A stretch of 64,000 nt of DNA from contig JAFDXN010000050.1 of the NCBI GenBank assembly GCA_018267915.1, positions 17,136-81,135 on the forward strand, in the 5' to 3' direction. Position 1 is the stretch's first letter; each line of letters starts with the position of its first letter. The notes under the pieces were generated by a model. That model searched no databases. It was not told the origin of the DNA and was given only the letters and a program-made list of their open reading frames with translations. Positions 1 to 9,800 of this stretch are shown piece by piece. The position numbers and the translations under genes are program-made. This DNA comes from Bacteroidota bacterium (lineage in GTDB: Bacteria; Bacteroidota; Bacteroidia; Chitinophagales; Chitinophagaceae).

Positions 1-3000
1 CTGGTAGGGCTTGCTGTGTCTATCTTGCTGTACATCTCCCATTGGCCAACGTACTTCCGTACATGCGTGTAGTGTGCGCCATCGTCCACCTTCACTTTGC
101 GCACTCGTTCTCCCCTACTATCGTACTGGTAGTATGCCGTAATGTCGCCGTTCACGATCACTTTCTCCAGCCTGTTCAGCTCATTATAGGTCATCGCATT
201 TTCCGGCGGGCTGAGCAGTGCATTCCCTAAATGACTCATGCCATCTATCAGGTTGCCACGATTATCGTAAGTATAGGTTTCGGTCACTACCGGACTATAC
301 AGCACATCGGCTTCGTACAGCCTGTTGCTGCCACTTCCTATTGTGAACTCCCTTGTCCAGTTTTGTGAACTATCTGTGCAGGTATGCTTCATCTCCAGCA
401 TATTACCTACCTCATCGTAACTATAATACTGCACGTACCTGCGCATGGCGGTATAGTCACTAGGCAGGGGGCTGAGGCCAATGCGTCCTTCATCGCTCCA
501 GCCTCCATCGGGGCCAGGCGGACTGCTGAGGCCTGTATGCTCGCGCCCTTCTGCCTGTATGAGCCGGTAGAGAGCATCATAAGTGTAGTCGTTATCGGGG
601 CTGACTACTGCGCCGTCAAAATACACAGTTTGCTGAGCGTATTCCTTCTGCAACGTGATATTACCTACAGGGTCGTACCAGTATTTCAGATCTTGCAGCA
701 CCGCGCTATCGCTGCTGCGGGTCGTCCTGATCCGCGTAACACGGAAGGTATTGGGGTCGTACTCATAAGTGGTGGTTGCGCCATTCTCATACTGCACTTT
801 GGTGCGCTGGCCTCTGGCATCGTACTCAATGGCATTGATGATATCGGTATCAAATGTGCCTACGTTGCCGGCATTCTCTACATGTACATGGTAGAGCATG
901 CCGCTGTTCTCATAGGTGTAGGTAGTGATGCCGGCATCGGGCGTGGTAACGCTCATGGGCCGTCCAAGTGCATCATATGCTATGGCGGTGGTATAAGTGT
1001 CACTTTCCATGCCAACTAGGCCAATATCGCTCCAGTCAGGGTGTTCGGTAAATATGCCTGTAAATTGCCTGACGCTCGTTAATGGTTGACCCTTAAAGTC
1101 GTAATCCGGCATAGTTTGGCTACCCGCACCGTCGTATATTATATAGGGTTTACCGCGTAGGTTGTGGTCGGTATCATCCACCTGGTCTTCGCCATACAGC
1201 ATCACTTCCAGCACCTTGTTGCCGGTGCCGGGATCCACCTCCTTGGTCAGTGTCCTGCGCAATTCGTCGTAAGTGAAGTGGAATTGCCTGTTGTCGGCAT
1301 CCCAGGCATATAGGGGCTGGCCGTCGGCAGCGGTGAGCATATGCTGCGTGCCGCTGTCCACACTTATTTGTTTCAGTACCGCCTTCACCAAATTGTAGTC
1401 ATAGGTAAGCGGGGTGAGGCCGCGCGCATCATGCACCGCCAATCTGTCGTTCATGATGTCCAGGTCCACATAGCTGTGGTAATAGAAGTCGGTCCATACC
1501 GCGGCTACAATATAGCGGTTGTGCTGGATGGTATAGAAAGGTCTGGCTAAGGTATCGAGGTACACCGTAGTTGGTGTGCTGTCGTGCTCGGCTGCTTTCG
1601 CTGCTGCATCCTGTTCCTCGGTACTTCCTGCCGCATGTGCGGTATACCAGTCGCTATCCAGTACGGTATCGTTATTGTCATAAGTGACTTGCGTCCATGC
1701 GTCCCATACCGTTTTGGTATAGCTTCCGTCAGGCAGGTCTGTGCGCTCTACCCGTCCCAAGGGGTCGTAATGTATCTTAGGGCTAACACCCACCGCCAGC
1801 GCTGCCTCGTTACTATCGTAGGCATGTGTGCTGCTGAAATAAGGCTCGAACTGCATCACTGCCTTCCCTTTATTGTTGTATAACGTTTTACCATTACCTA
1901 TCCAGCGTGGGTCATGGGTATCAGGGTCGTCCGCGGCCTGTGTCTTGTGCATGGCCAGCCTGCCCAGCCCGTCGGTATAGGTAAAGCGCATCATCAGCGG
2001 ACTGTCTATGCTGTTATCCACGCAGTATTGGTGATGCAGTTCACGTGCGATCATAGCAACCGCGGTAGGCTGCGTTTCCAGATCATATACGCAGCGCCAT
2101 GTTGCGTTTTGCAATAGGTCGGCTGCATACGATTTAGGGTCTATCCAGAATGCGGCCTGGTTGCTCTTATCCGTAGTATCTTCGGGGTCTATGCCGTCCA
2201 GTTCATCGGCTTCGTTGCCTTTGCCTTTTACGGCCATAGCTACCGGCATACAAAGGCCATCGTACAGTATCTCGCTAATGTTCTCATTCATATCCTGCAT
2301 CGAGCTGGGCTGCAGGCAGCGCCAGTCATATGCAAGTACGGTATTTACATTGTCCTTTGCATCGGTAACGCTCTGGGGCAGCAGGTAATAATTCTCGGTA
2401 CCGTTGAACCACCAGGACACCTGCGTGAGGTTACCCCAGGGATCGAAGAAACCGACCGGCGTGTAGAACTGGATAGTAGGGTCATCGTATTGCTGGGTAC
2501 CACCGGGCAACCATACCCAATCATCAGGATCAGGTGGCGAACCTGCAAAAAGATCAGTAGCCATATAGGTCACATGACCTGAACGCAAATAGCCCCCTTC
2601 GTCCAGCATGTCTTCGGTTATTTTGTCATCGTTGTAAAAATAGTGTCCGGACACAAGGTTGCCGTCACTGAAGGCGAGCGTATATTGCCTGTATGGAAGT
2701 GCCAGCGAGTCGAAGTCGCCCAACGAAAGCGGCGTAACGGCATCGTTATCCAGGTACAAGGTGCGGACACAGGACAATTGCCGTTTTTCATGAATACTAT
2801 TGTCCGGTGGGCTTACGGGCGTTGAGGGCGCCGTACCAAAGCTGATGGTAGTGGCCGCCGCCGCTGCGTCCCTGACAAGGTCCGGTACCCAGATAGCTGT
2901 GCCGAAATTGGCGCTGTAAAGCTGGTAGCTATCTACCTGGTATGGGACACAGAGGTGATAGTCGCTATCCGTATCAAAAATATCGGCAGTGTATTTGGTC

Positions 3001-6000
3001 GCAGTATAGGTGGCCAGGTTCTCCTGCTGCACTTCGGTATCGTCCACCTCTGTAACGCCGGAGCTGCCGCTACGCGGATAAGCTATTTTTGCAGCGGCGA
3101 TCACGTCTCCGAAATCATTTACTTCCAGCACTATGTCATGCAGTATGCGCGGGTCGCTGTCGATCCGCTCCGTATGCCACACCAGATTTTCCTGCTGGTG
3201 GCTGAAGAATGAGGCATAGCGATTGCTTCCCTGGGCTTGCACCAGTTTTATTATATAACTGTTTGCGGTCACCATATAGGGTTTGCCTTCCAGCCCGCTG
3301 CCGTCCTGTGCGTACACTTCCTGCCTCAGGGCCTGTCCCTTTAAGGCTCGGTGCGCCTCGCGTAATTCCAGTGCGCTCAAGCCGTCCGGGAAAGCGGCCA
3401 CGGTATCCAGTTTCCAGTTATCACTGTTGTAGTATTCCGTTGCGAACTTTTCCAGCAATGTGCCCTCCAGCATCCATGCACCCGTATGATACCAGGTCTT
3501 GGTAAGTACAGGATACTGATCGAGCTGGTTTGTTTCATCCAGATGGGCAACGTCAGTATCTGTACTTTCCACCCGGCCGAAGCCACGGAATTCCCGTTCT
3601 TCGTGATCATAATATCCATGATGATAGGTATAGGTCTGAGTATAGGATGTATCGCTTACATCATCCGAAGTAGTTATTTGCTGTACGCAATGGACCGGGA
3701 AGGGCAGGCGCGTAGCCCAGGGCGCGCCCGCTGATTTATCTTCCAGGTAATATTTTGTTGAGTTTTTGTAGGTCAATGCCACTGTCTTGCCCATCCCGTT
3801 GCGATAGGATGTCATCAGGTAAGGCTTATTACCACCCATCAGGTCGATGTAGCGCATAGGCGCATAGCGGTGTTGCGGCAAGGGCGAGCTCCATACGATA
3901 CAGCCTGTGCCATTGCCAAGAAAATCCATGATCCCGATCTTGCTGTACTGGTCGGTGCCCGGCAGAGGATTGATGACCGTCGCATCGCTGAGCGCATTGC
4001 CCGACAGGTTGATCCACGCCGTACACTTGTTGCCGCCCAGGTAGATGACATCGGCGGCACCTGTGCCGCTGATATCGGCCACGGTGAGGTACATGGGGTT
4101 AAATAGGTCCGGGCGATCAAAGATCGGTGCGTTGCTCATGGTCACTTTCATACCAAAGCGGCCATAGCCCAGGTTGGGCCAGTAGCATACCTCTCCGTTC
4201 TTGATGCGCACGATATCTGTCATGCCGTCACCGTTCATGTCGGCCAGGAAGATGCTTTGCACCTGGTCGTTGAGCAGTAGGCACGGGCCTTTTTCCTCAT
4301 CAAAGAAAGTTTGTGCATTGCCCCCGATATCAAAGCCATCGGTTCCCTCATTCGCATACCAGGTCCAAGCCCGGTCTTCGGTGATCAATACATCGGCACG
4401 GCCGTCACCGTTCAGGTCCAGCATTTTGGTGTAGGGGCTGTTCCAGTCGATGTTGATGTTCTTTTTGAATGGGCGAAAGCTTTGCCACTCCTGGTCATCA
4501 TCTAGTTCGTAATAGCCTTGTAGGGAGCCTGTGCGGCTCACTACCTGCCTGCGGCCATCGGCATCGAGATCCTGCCATTGCAGGTTACTGCCCAGTCCGT
4601 TAAGGGACGGTTTTGGTGCAACAGCCAAGGCAGGGGTAAAATGACCATCGCCGAGATTCGTTTTATAGAACCAGCCGTTGGCCTGTTCGGTCAAAATGCC
4701 GGGTAAACCTTCGCCATAGAGGTCTATCCACTGGTAGGCGCCTGTAAGGCCCTGCGGCGCGTTTTTTGCATCTTCCTTAGATACGTTCTGAATCCGCGTG
4801 TCCCATTCGAGCAACTGGTAGTCCATGGTCATGGCCGGTAAGGAACGTTTTATGTAATCTCCGTCCTTTTCGCTGTAGCCGTTCTGTATGAAGGAGGTGA
4901 TGAAGTCAGCCTCGGCGTACTCATCCGGGGTATCGTCATGGTGGTACACGATGTCCAGAGAGCGGACAAGACGGGCTTCGGGATCGACCGGTGGGCTGCC
5001 GGTGATCATCTCACGGAAATAGTGGAACATGAGTATCCTGCGACAGCGGCGGTAAGTACGTATCTCAAACCCTGCATGGAAGTCCGAAAAGGGGTCCTTA
5101 CGGCAGGGCCAGTGATCGTTGATCGAGGGCGTTAAGGTATCTACAGTCGTTCCGGTGTGATGCTCATAATCCAGCACCGCCTCCATCCAGAACACGTCCG
5201 TAGTAGGCAGCTCGGGCATGTATACGTCTATGCCTGCATCCATGTAAGGATCCCGGTTGCAGTATTTTACGCGTTTCAGGTATCTATTGGTGAATGTCTC
5301 CGGATAGTTCAGACGGTTGCGTTCGTGTACTTTGGTCGGCACATTGTCCATGTCTTCGGCCATGTACTCATACAGCTGCATATTGCCCTTGTGGTCGTAG
5401 CTTAGCTGAGGCAGCCACCTGAAAATGCGCTTTTCGTCCTGCGGGTCGCTGATACGGCCATCGCTGGTCAGACCGTAATAAGTGACCACGTTGTCGCGGG
5501 TCGTAACGCGCCACCAACTGCCTGCCGTATCATCGTGGGTTATATGCTCTATGCGGGCGAACAATCCTTCAATGCGCGGACGGTACCTTTTTACGTGGTA
5601 GGTAATAGCTGGAGAGCCATAATCAACATCGTTAGACGAAACAGGCACCAGGTCTTCTGCACCTGCCAGCAGGAAGACATCGCTTTCTGCGGCATCATTA
5701 TATTGGGGCAGTTTTTTGTCTGTTTTTCTTTGTATCGCTGGCAGGCTCAGGCCCCAGCCAAGTCCGAATTCGCTGTTGCCGCTGCCCGAGTTGTATTGCA
5801 AGGACAACGCAGGCGTAAATCCGCCTCGTCCGGGTGTTAAAGGCAGGGCCACCTGCAGGGAGGCAGTGCCATTGACGGCATTGACGGTGAATTTCTCATC
5901 AATGCCCTTCAAAGCACCACCGCCTTTAGGCAGGTTTATGGTAGGTGCAGCCGATTTATAGTAGGGGCTTTTTTCATCGCCCTGGTTGTTATCGTTGTTG

Positions 6001-6098
6001 AGGTTGGAATACGTGTCCAACGGATAGGCCTTAGCTCCGTTTTGCTGGGAAGCGGCCTGAGGCCCTGCAGCGGCAGGTTTATTATTTTCCTGGTTCAT
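1..6098 (-). CDS. TcB/TcC-like toxin-complex protein (SpvB-RHS), 3' end beyond window
   Basis: The minus-strand frame starting at ATG 6098 stays open to the window edge, giving at least 2032 residues; the C-terminus lies outside. Residues about 50-150 carry the SpvB signature (NLPKGGGALKGIDEKF, then LPLTPGRGGFTPALSLQYNS and GFGLGWGLSLP-type text). The middle (about 450-700) has FG-GAP/VCBS-like motifs such as DLNGDGRADV and DMNGDGMTDIV, as in the TcdB mid domains. From about residue 1350 onward there are RHS/YD-type repeats (YDPLGRVERTD, YDALGRPMSVTTPD, YEYDPNTFRVTR). In Tc toxins this protein forms the cocoon that holds and cleaves off the C-terminal toxin and docks on TcA. The length exceeds a typical TcB (about 1500 aa), so it is probably a TcB-TcC fusion; the RHS autoproteolysis motif and toxin domain are not reached. 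It is the last gene of the Tc operon visible here. Confidence 0.93.
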   Translation of the reverse strand, partial: MNQENNKPAAAGPQAASQQNGAKAYPLDTYSNLNNDNNQGDEKSPYYKSAAPTINLPKGGGALKGIDEKFTVNAVNGTASLQVALPLTPGRGGFTPALSLQYNSGSGNSEFGLGWGLSLPAIQRKTDKKLPQYNDAAESDVFLLAGAEDLVPVSSNDVDYGSPAITYHVKRYRPRIEGLFARIEHITHDDTAGSWWRVTTRDNVVTYYGLTSDGRISDPQDEKRIFRWLPQLSYDHKGNMQLYEYMAEDMDNVPTKVHERNRLNYPETFTNRYLKRVKYCNRDPYMDAGIDVYMPELPTTDVFWMEAVLDYEHHTGTTVDTLTPSINDHWPCRKDPFSDFHAGFEIRTYRRCRRILMFHYFREMITGSPPVDPEARLVRSLDIVYHHDDTPDEYAEADFITSFIQNGYSEKDGDYIKRSLPAMTMDYQLLEWDTRIQNVSKEDAKNAPQGLTGAYQWIDLYGEGLPGILTEQANGWFYKTNLGDGHFTPALAVAPKPSLNGLGSNLQWQDLDADGRRQVVSRTGSLQGYYELDDDQEWQSFRPFKKNINIDWNSPYTKMLDLNGDGRADVLITEDRAWTWYANEGTDGFDIGGNAQTFFDEEKGPCLLLNDQVQSIFLADMNGDGMTDIVRIKNGEVCYWPNLGYGRFGMKVTMSNAPIFDRPDLFNPMYLTVADISGTGAADVIYLGGNKCTAWINLSGNALSDATVINPLPGTDQYSKIGIMDFLGNGTGCIVWSSPLPQHRYAPMRYIDLMGGNKPYLMTSYRNGMGKTVALTYKNSTKYYLEDKSAGAPWATRLPFPVHCVQQITTSDDVSDTSYTQTYTYHHGYYDHEEREFRGFGRVESTDTDVAHLDETNQLDQYPVLTKTWYHTGAWMLEGTLLEKFATEYYNSDNWKLDTVAAFPDGLSALELREAHRALKGQALRQEVYAQDGSGLEGKPYMVTANSYIIKLVQAQGSNRYASFFSHQQENLVWHTERIDSDPRILHDIVLEVNDFGDVIAAAKIAYPRSGSSGVTEVDDTEVQQENLATYTATKYTADIFDTDSDYHLCVPYQVDSYQLYSANFGTAIWVPDLVRDAAAAATTISFGTAPSTPVSPPDNSIHEKRQLSCVRTLYLDNDAVTPLSLGDFDSLALPYRQYTLAFSDGNLVSGHYFYNDDKITEDMLDEGGYLRSGHVTYMATDLFAGSPPDPDDWVWLPGGTQQYDDPTIQFYTPVGFFDPWGNLTQVSWWFNGTENYYLLPQSVTDAKDNVNTVLAYDWRCLQPSSMQDMNENISEILYDGLCMPVAMAVKGKGNEADELDGIDPEDTTDKSNQAAFWIDPKSYAADLLQNATWRCVYDLETQPTAVAMIARELHHQYCVDNSIDSPLMMRFTYTDGLGRLAMHKTQAADDPDTHDPRWIGNGKTLYNNKGKAVMQFEPYFSSTHAYDSNEAALAVGVSPKIHYDPLGRVERTDLPDGSYTKTVWDAWTQVTYDNNDTVLDSDWYTAHAAGSTEEQDAAAKAAEHDSTPTTVYLDTLARPFYTIQHNRYIVAAVWTDFYYHSYVDLDIMNDRLAVHDARGLTPLTYDYNLVKAVLKQISVDSGTQHMLTAADGQPLYAWDADNRQFHFTYDELRRTLTKEVDPGTGNKVLEVMLYGEDQVDDTDHNLRGKPYIIYDGAGSQTMPDYDFKGQPLTSVRQFTGIFTEHPDWSDIGLVGMESDTYTTAIAYDALGRPMSVTTPDAGITTYTYENSGMLYHVHVENAGNVGTFDTDIINAIEYDARGQRTKVQYENGATTTYEYDPNTFRVTRIRTTRSSDSAVLQDLKYWYDPVGNITLQKEYAQQTVYFDGAVVSPDNDYTYDALYRLIQAEGREHTGLSSPPGPDGGWSDEGRIGLSPLPSDYTAMRRYVQYYSYDEVGNMLEMKHTCTDSSQNWTREFTIGSGSNRLYEADVLYSPVVTETYTYDNRGNLIDGMSHLGNALLSPPENAMTYNELNRLEKVIVNGDITAYYQYDSRGERVRKVKVDDGAHYTHVRKYVGQWEMYSKIDTASPT

Positions 6099-6161
6099 AA
6101 AGACCCGGTTTAATTGGTTTCAAAGAAGAATGTAAGTTTCCGATAGCGGGTGAATAGATAG

Positions 6162-6200
6162 AAAAGCTGCCATGCCTGTCCGGCAGGCATGGCAGCTTTT
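6162..6200 (-). terminator. Perfect 17-bp hairpin between the 205-aa gene and tcB/C
   Basis: Positions 6162-6178 and 6184-6200 are exact reverse complements (17 bp) around a 5-nt loop. The stem starts with A4 and ends with T4, so it can act as an intrinsic terminator in either direction. It sits 5 bp after the stop of the 205-aa gene and about 64 bp before the tcB/C start, so it would end or attenuate the tcA transcript before the cocoon gene. Confidence 0.8.
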
Positions 6201-6205
6201 AGCAA

Positions 6206-6823
6206 TTAACCTCCTGTGTAGTCGCCGGCTAATACTCTTGCGAGCGCATCGGCATCATAGTTAGAGATGGTCCCCAGTACCGAATCGATGGTCAATACCC
6301 TCACATTGGCGGGATTATCCTCACCGTCTGCGAGCGGATTGTCCTCCGGGTCATGGGATGGCTGCAATTTGAGCAGCGAAGGCTGATAGCCAACCAATGC
6401 GTCAAACGAATGATAGCCATAGTACACAGCAGGAGCGCTACCGGGCCATCCGCTGCCTACATTGTCGGCACTCAGCTTCACCCAGATATTGGGAGGAAGC
6501 ATGGCCAGGATACCTTGCAGGCCTGTCGTCACCGCGTCCATGTCCGCCTGTATGCTGTTGCGAGTCGAGTTCAGCGTCGCATAATAGCTGGCAATGTCCG
6601 CACGGTAGGTGTCCCAAGTGCTTTCATCATCCACCATCACTGGACGTGTAGGCTCAATCAGAGTGCCGTCCGGGGTGCAGAGCGTGTTCATCAGGGTGTT
6701 AACATTGTCATGAAGCGTGCCGAGGAGTTTGTCGGTCACAACGTCTGTGATAGCGTCGAAGATATCCTGGTAGGCGATATCTGCGGGCAGTTGCGGAGCA
6801 GGATAATATTTTGGTGCTGCCAT
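6206..6823 (-). CDS. Hypothetical protein between tcA and tcB/C
   Basis: A 205-aa soluble, acidic protein with no signal peptide or membrane segment and no family I recognise. The N-terminal half is predicted mostly helical (DIFDAITDVVTDKLLGTLHD), the C-terminal half is rich in Asp/Asn/Pro with a Gly-Gly terminus. It lies 60 bp downstream of tcA and is followed by a strong hairpin before tcB/C, so it is very probably part of the Tc operon. Position between the A and B/C components suggests an accessory such as a chaperone or surface decoration, but nothing in the sequence proves that. Confidence 0.75.
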   Translation of the reverse strand: MAAPKYYPAPQLPADIAYQDIFDAITDVVTDKLLGTLHDNVNTLMNTLCTPDGTLIEPTRPVMVDDESTWDTYRADIASYYATLNSTRNSIQADMDAVTTGLQGILAMLPPNIWVKLSADNVGSGWPGSAPAVYYGYHSFDALVGYQPSLLKLQPSHDPEDNPLADGEDNPANVRVLTIDSVLGTISNYDADALARVLAGDYTGG

Positions 6824-6883
6824 AACTTGTTGTTTTTATTGGTTAATGAAAATTGTTTTTAAAATATGATAATCATTTGATCG

Positions 6884-9800
6884 TTAGTCCAATGTGTATT
6901 CAATAAGCAAGTAGAGATCGGTCAATTCATCTTCGTCAATGACGGTCGGTGTTCCCGATACTTCCTTGTACAAATTGAATGTAATATCGACACTGTCGTC
7001 ATTATTGACGATCGCAGTAGGCGCCAAAGCAATAGATCCTGTAAACATGTTACCAGTTGGGCTCAACGGTGCGGGCGTCGCCTGGTCTATGAAATAGTTG
7101 GTGCTCGGAGGAACAACAGTAGGACACAAAAACAATGTCATATTGCCGAGGTCAATCGTCCTGTCCTTGCAAAATGCAGGGAACTGGTCGTGGCGTACGC
7201 TAAGCGTAAATGACCTGGCAACATGGTCCGGAGGACTGTCAAGGTTATCCACTACCTCGCTAAACGCATTGAACCATTGATTGCTGAATTCATGACGTAC
7301 ACTGAAGTATCTCGGCATCGGTATCGTGTTGTTATCAACCAAGTCAAGCAAATCCGGTATGGTCACATTCACGGCTTTCGCATCGTCACTCTGCGCCGTA
7401 TATTTTACATGGAGGATCACGTCTGAAATGGTGCTGTAATCGAACTGCCTTAGCTTTTGCTCTGTCATAAGTGTCAGCGTCCAGGTACTCACTGCGCCAT
7501 ACGCTTCGAAGGGCAGATAGCGTTCATCCCGGAAATTAAAGTCGAACAACCCGTTATCATTCTGTGCACTGCTGGTCGCTATCAACTGTCCCACAGGACT
7601 CCCGCCGGAGAAGAATTGATCTTGAACGTCGTCAATCTCGTGCTGCATCAGTGAAAGCTCGCAAGCTATCGTCGTATAGGGCCCGGCAACACACGGAATA
7701 CTTAGGCTTACGGATTTCAGGCGCCTGTTGTAATGTCCGGGATAATCGAGATTGAATAACCACAATGGCAGATCGATGGTACAGCTGCCGGTATCTTTTA
7801 AGATTAACAATTGCTCCGGATCAAGCATTGCGAGGGAAACATGTTTAGTCAATTCAAGCTCACGCTTGTTCTCGTCCAGATAAGCTGCCTCCAGTTTCCG
7901 CAGGTCATATTGCAGTTTTTCGCCGCTAAGCAGGCCTTTCCTTAAGCTGTCCCAATAGCCGAATTGAATAATCTCGTCGGACTTCTTCTCAGCAAAGGGC
8001 AGTTCAAAGTCATAACAGCTACCAGCTTTTTTAGCCATTTCATACGCTAAGCGATAGGCCTGGAAGTAAGTGGTTGATATCTGCGTGATCATCCAATTGT
8101 ACAGCTCTTTATTGGTGTATTTGCTGCGCATGTATTCGTCAATGGCCAGATTATTCTCTATCTGGATCTCCTGGTTCTCGAGGTCCCTTTCCGCAATGTT
8201 GATACGTATGTCAGCTGCGATCAATTGCTTTTCCAGTTGGGCGAGTTCCTTCCTTGCACTTCGTGCCTGGAAATCCCAATCATCTTTTCTACGGTCATAG
8301 CCACCCATAACGTTAGCAACGTTGCCTTTAGCGCTTACGCTTATCGCTTTAATGCCGACGATAGTGCTTGCTGCCTGGAACGCAGGGCCCAAATGTTGGC
8401 CGCCCCAACTTGCACCCACCGCCGCAATAGCCTGGGCGTGGAACTGCGGTATCATGGACAGTACTGACGCAACACCCTGTAATGCCGCTTGGACTTCCTG
8501 TAATACGGCTGCTTTTTTAAGCGAGCTGACATATTCCTGCTCCCTTGAGTTTTGGTATGGCCTGCTGCCGTAATAGTCAATACGCTCCTGGATCACATCT
8601 TTTTGCTTATCCAAAGCAACACGGTTAGCAGTTGCTTCGTCCAGCTGGGCTTGCTTCATTCGCTTCATACTTTCCAAAACATTTAGCTCAAGCCCAGATC
8701 GCAGTAATGCCAGTTCTTCCGCGTCTTTCTTTTCTAAAGCAGACAGCAAAGCCCCACCTAATACCTTTATATCATTGGTAAATTCATTGGCTTTTTGCAG
8801 CATGAAGCTGAAGCGGTAGTGCGGCAGGTTTACGTTGCTGATATCGTTAAGTACGCTACTGATATCGATACCCGCTGCCGTAGCACGTATAAGCAGTGCG
8901 GGGTCGATGGGCGGCTCGAACAGAGGCAACTCTTGCTTTTGCCCTTGTATGTTACGGCAGTTACGTATTTTGAACAGGCGGTCAGCTACCGTATCCCAAT
9001 AAGCAAGCAGCTTATCATTAGGTGACAGGCAGAAATAGAACATTTTTGTAGGGGCCTTGTTACCAGGATTGAGGACCGGACCGATATTCAAAGGCATGTA
9101 ACTTTCGATGGCCACCGCGGCGTTGGAGAACTTATCTAGGGAGTTTTCCAGGTCATGGAAGCATTTCGGGGATGAATTAACCCGCTTCGGGATCTCTACA
9201 GGCCGATCGCCAAGAATGTTAGCAGCAAGAATATACATCTGTGTAGCCTCATTGATCGACTCGATGGTATTTCGTTCAAAGAGCATATCACCCCAGGCTA
9301 TTAAGTTATCAACGTACTTCATTACGACCGACTTCATAAACGCCAGCATGCGAAGGCGAGCGACGATCCACGGATTGAATGGGTTTTGCTCCCAAACACC
9401 TACCTGGGCGTTAGCTGCAGCGTTTCCCCAATTGATCAGGATGAGGATATCGTTCAGAGTTTGAATATTGTATCCTGCCTGGTCGTAGAAGGGCCGGAAT
9501 TTCCAGAAGCATTGTCTCTGCTCTGTGGCATTCGCCGGCGCTACATTGTTTAAAATAGTGGTACTGGTCGGGTCGAAAATGTAATGGAACCATTTCCGTG
9601 CTTCAGCAAATTGCTGGTTCTCGCTTAATCGCTGGGCGATCATGAGCGGTATATGGAAGAATATTTCCCAGTTATAGATCGAGTACGCCCCGGCAATATT
9701 AAAATCTACAACATCGGTGGGGTACCAGGGATGCACCAGTGAGAGATTGGGTTGGTAGTCCCCAAGAAAATTCATAGTGTCGTTTTGCTTTTGAATGTCG

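Noticed and set aside
384..1019. Plus-strand 211-aa frame
   Set aside because: It is the complement of the tcB/C RHS repeats; composition is rich in Val/Ile/Cys/Arg and has no domain, while the minus frame is a clear RHS protein.
6353..6862. Plus-strand 169-aa frame over the 205-aa gene
   Set aside because: His/Arg/Val-rich shadow text with no domain; the minus-strand gene fits operon spacing and codon use.
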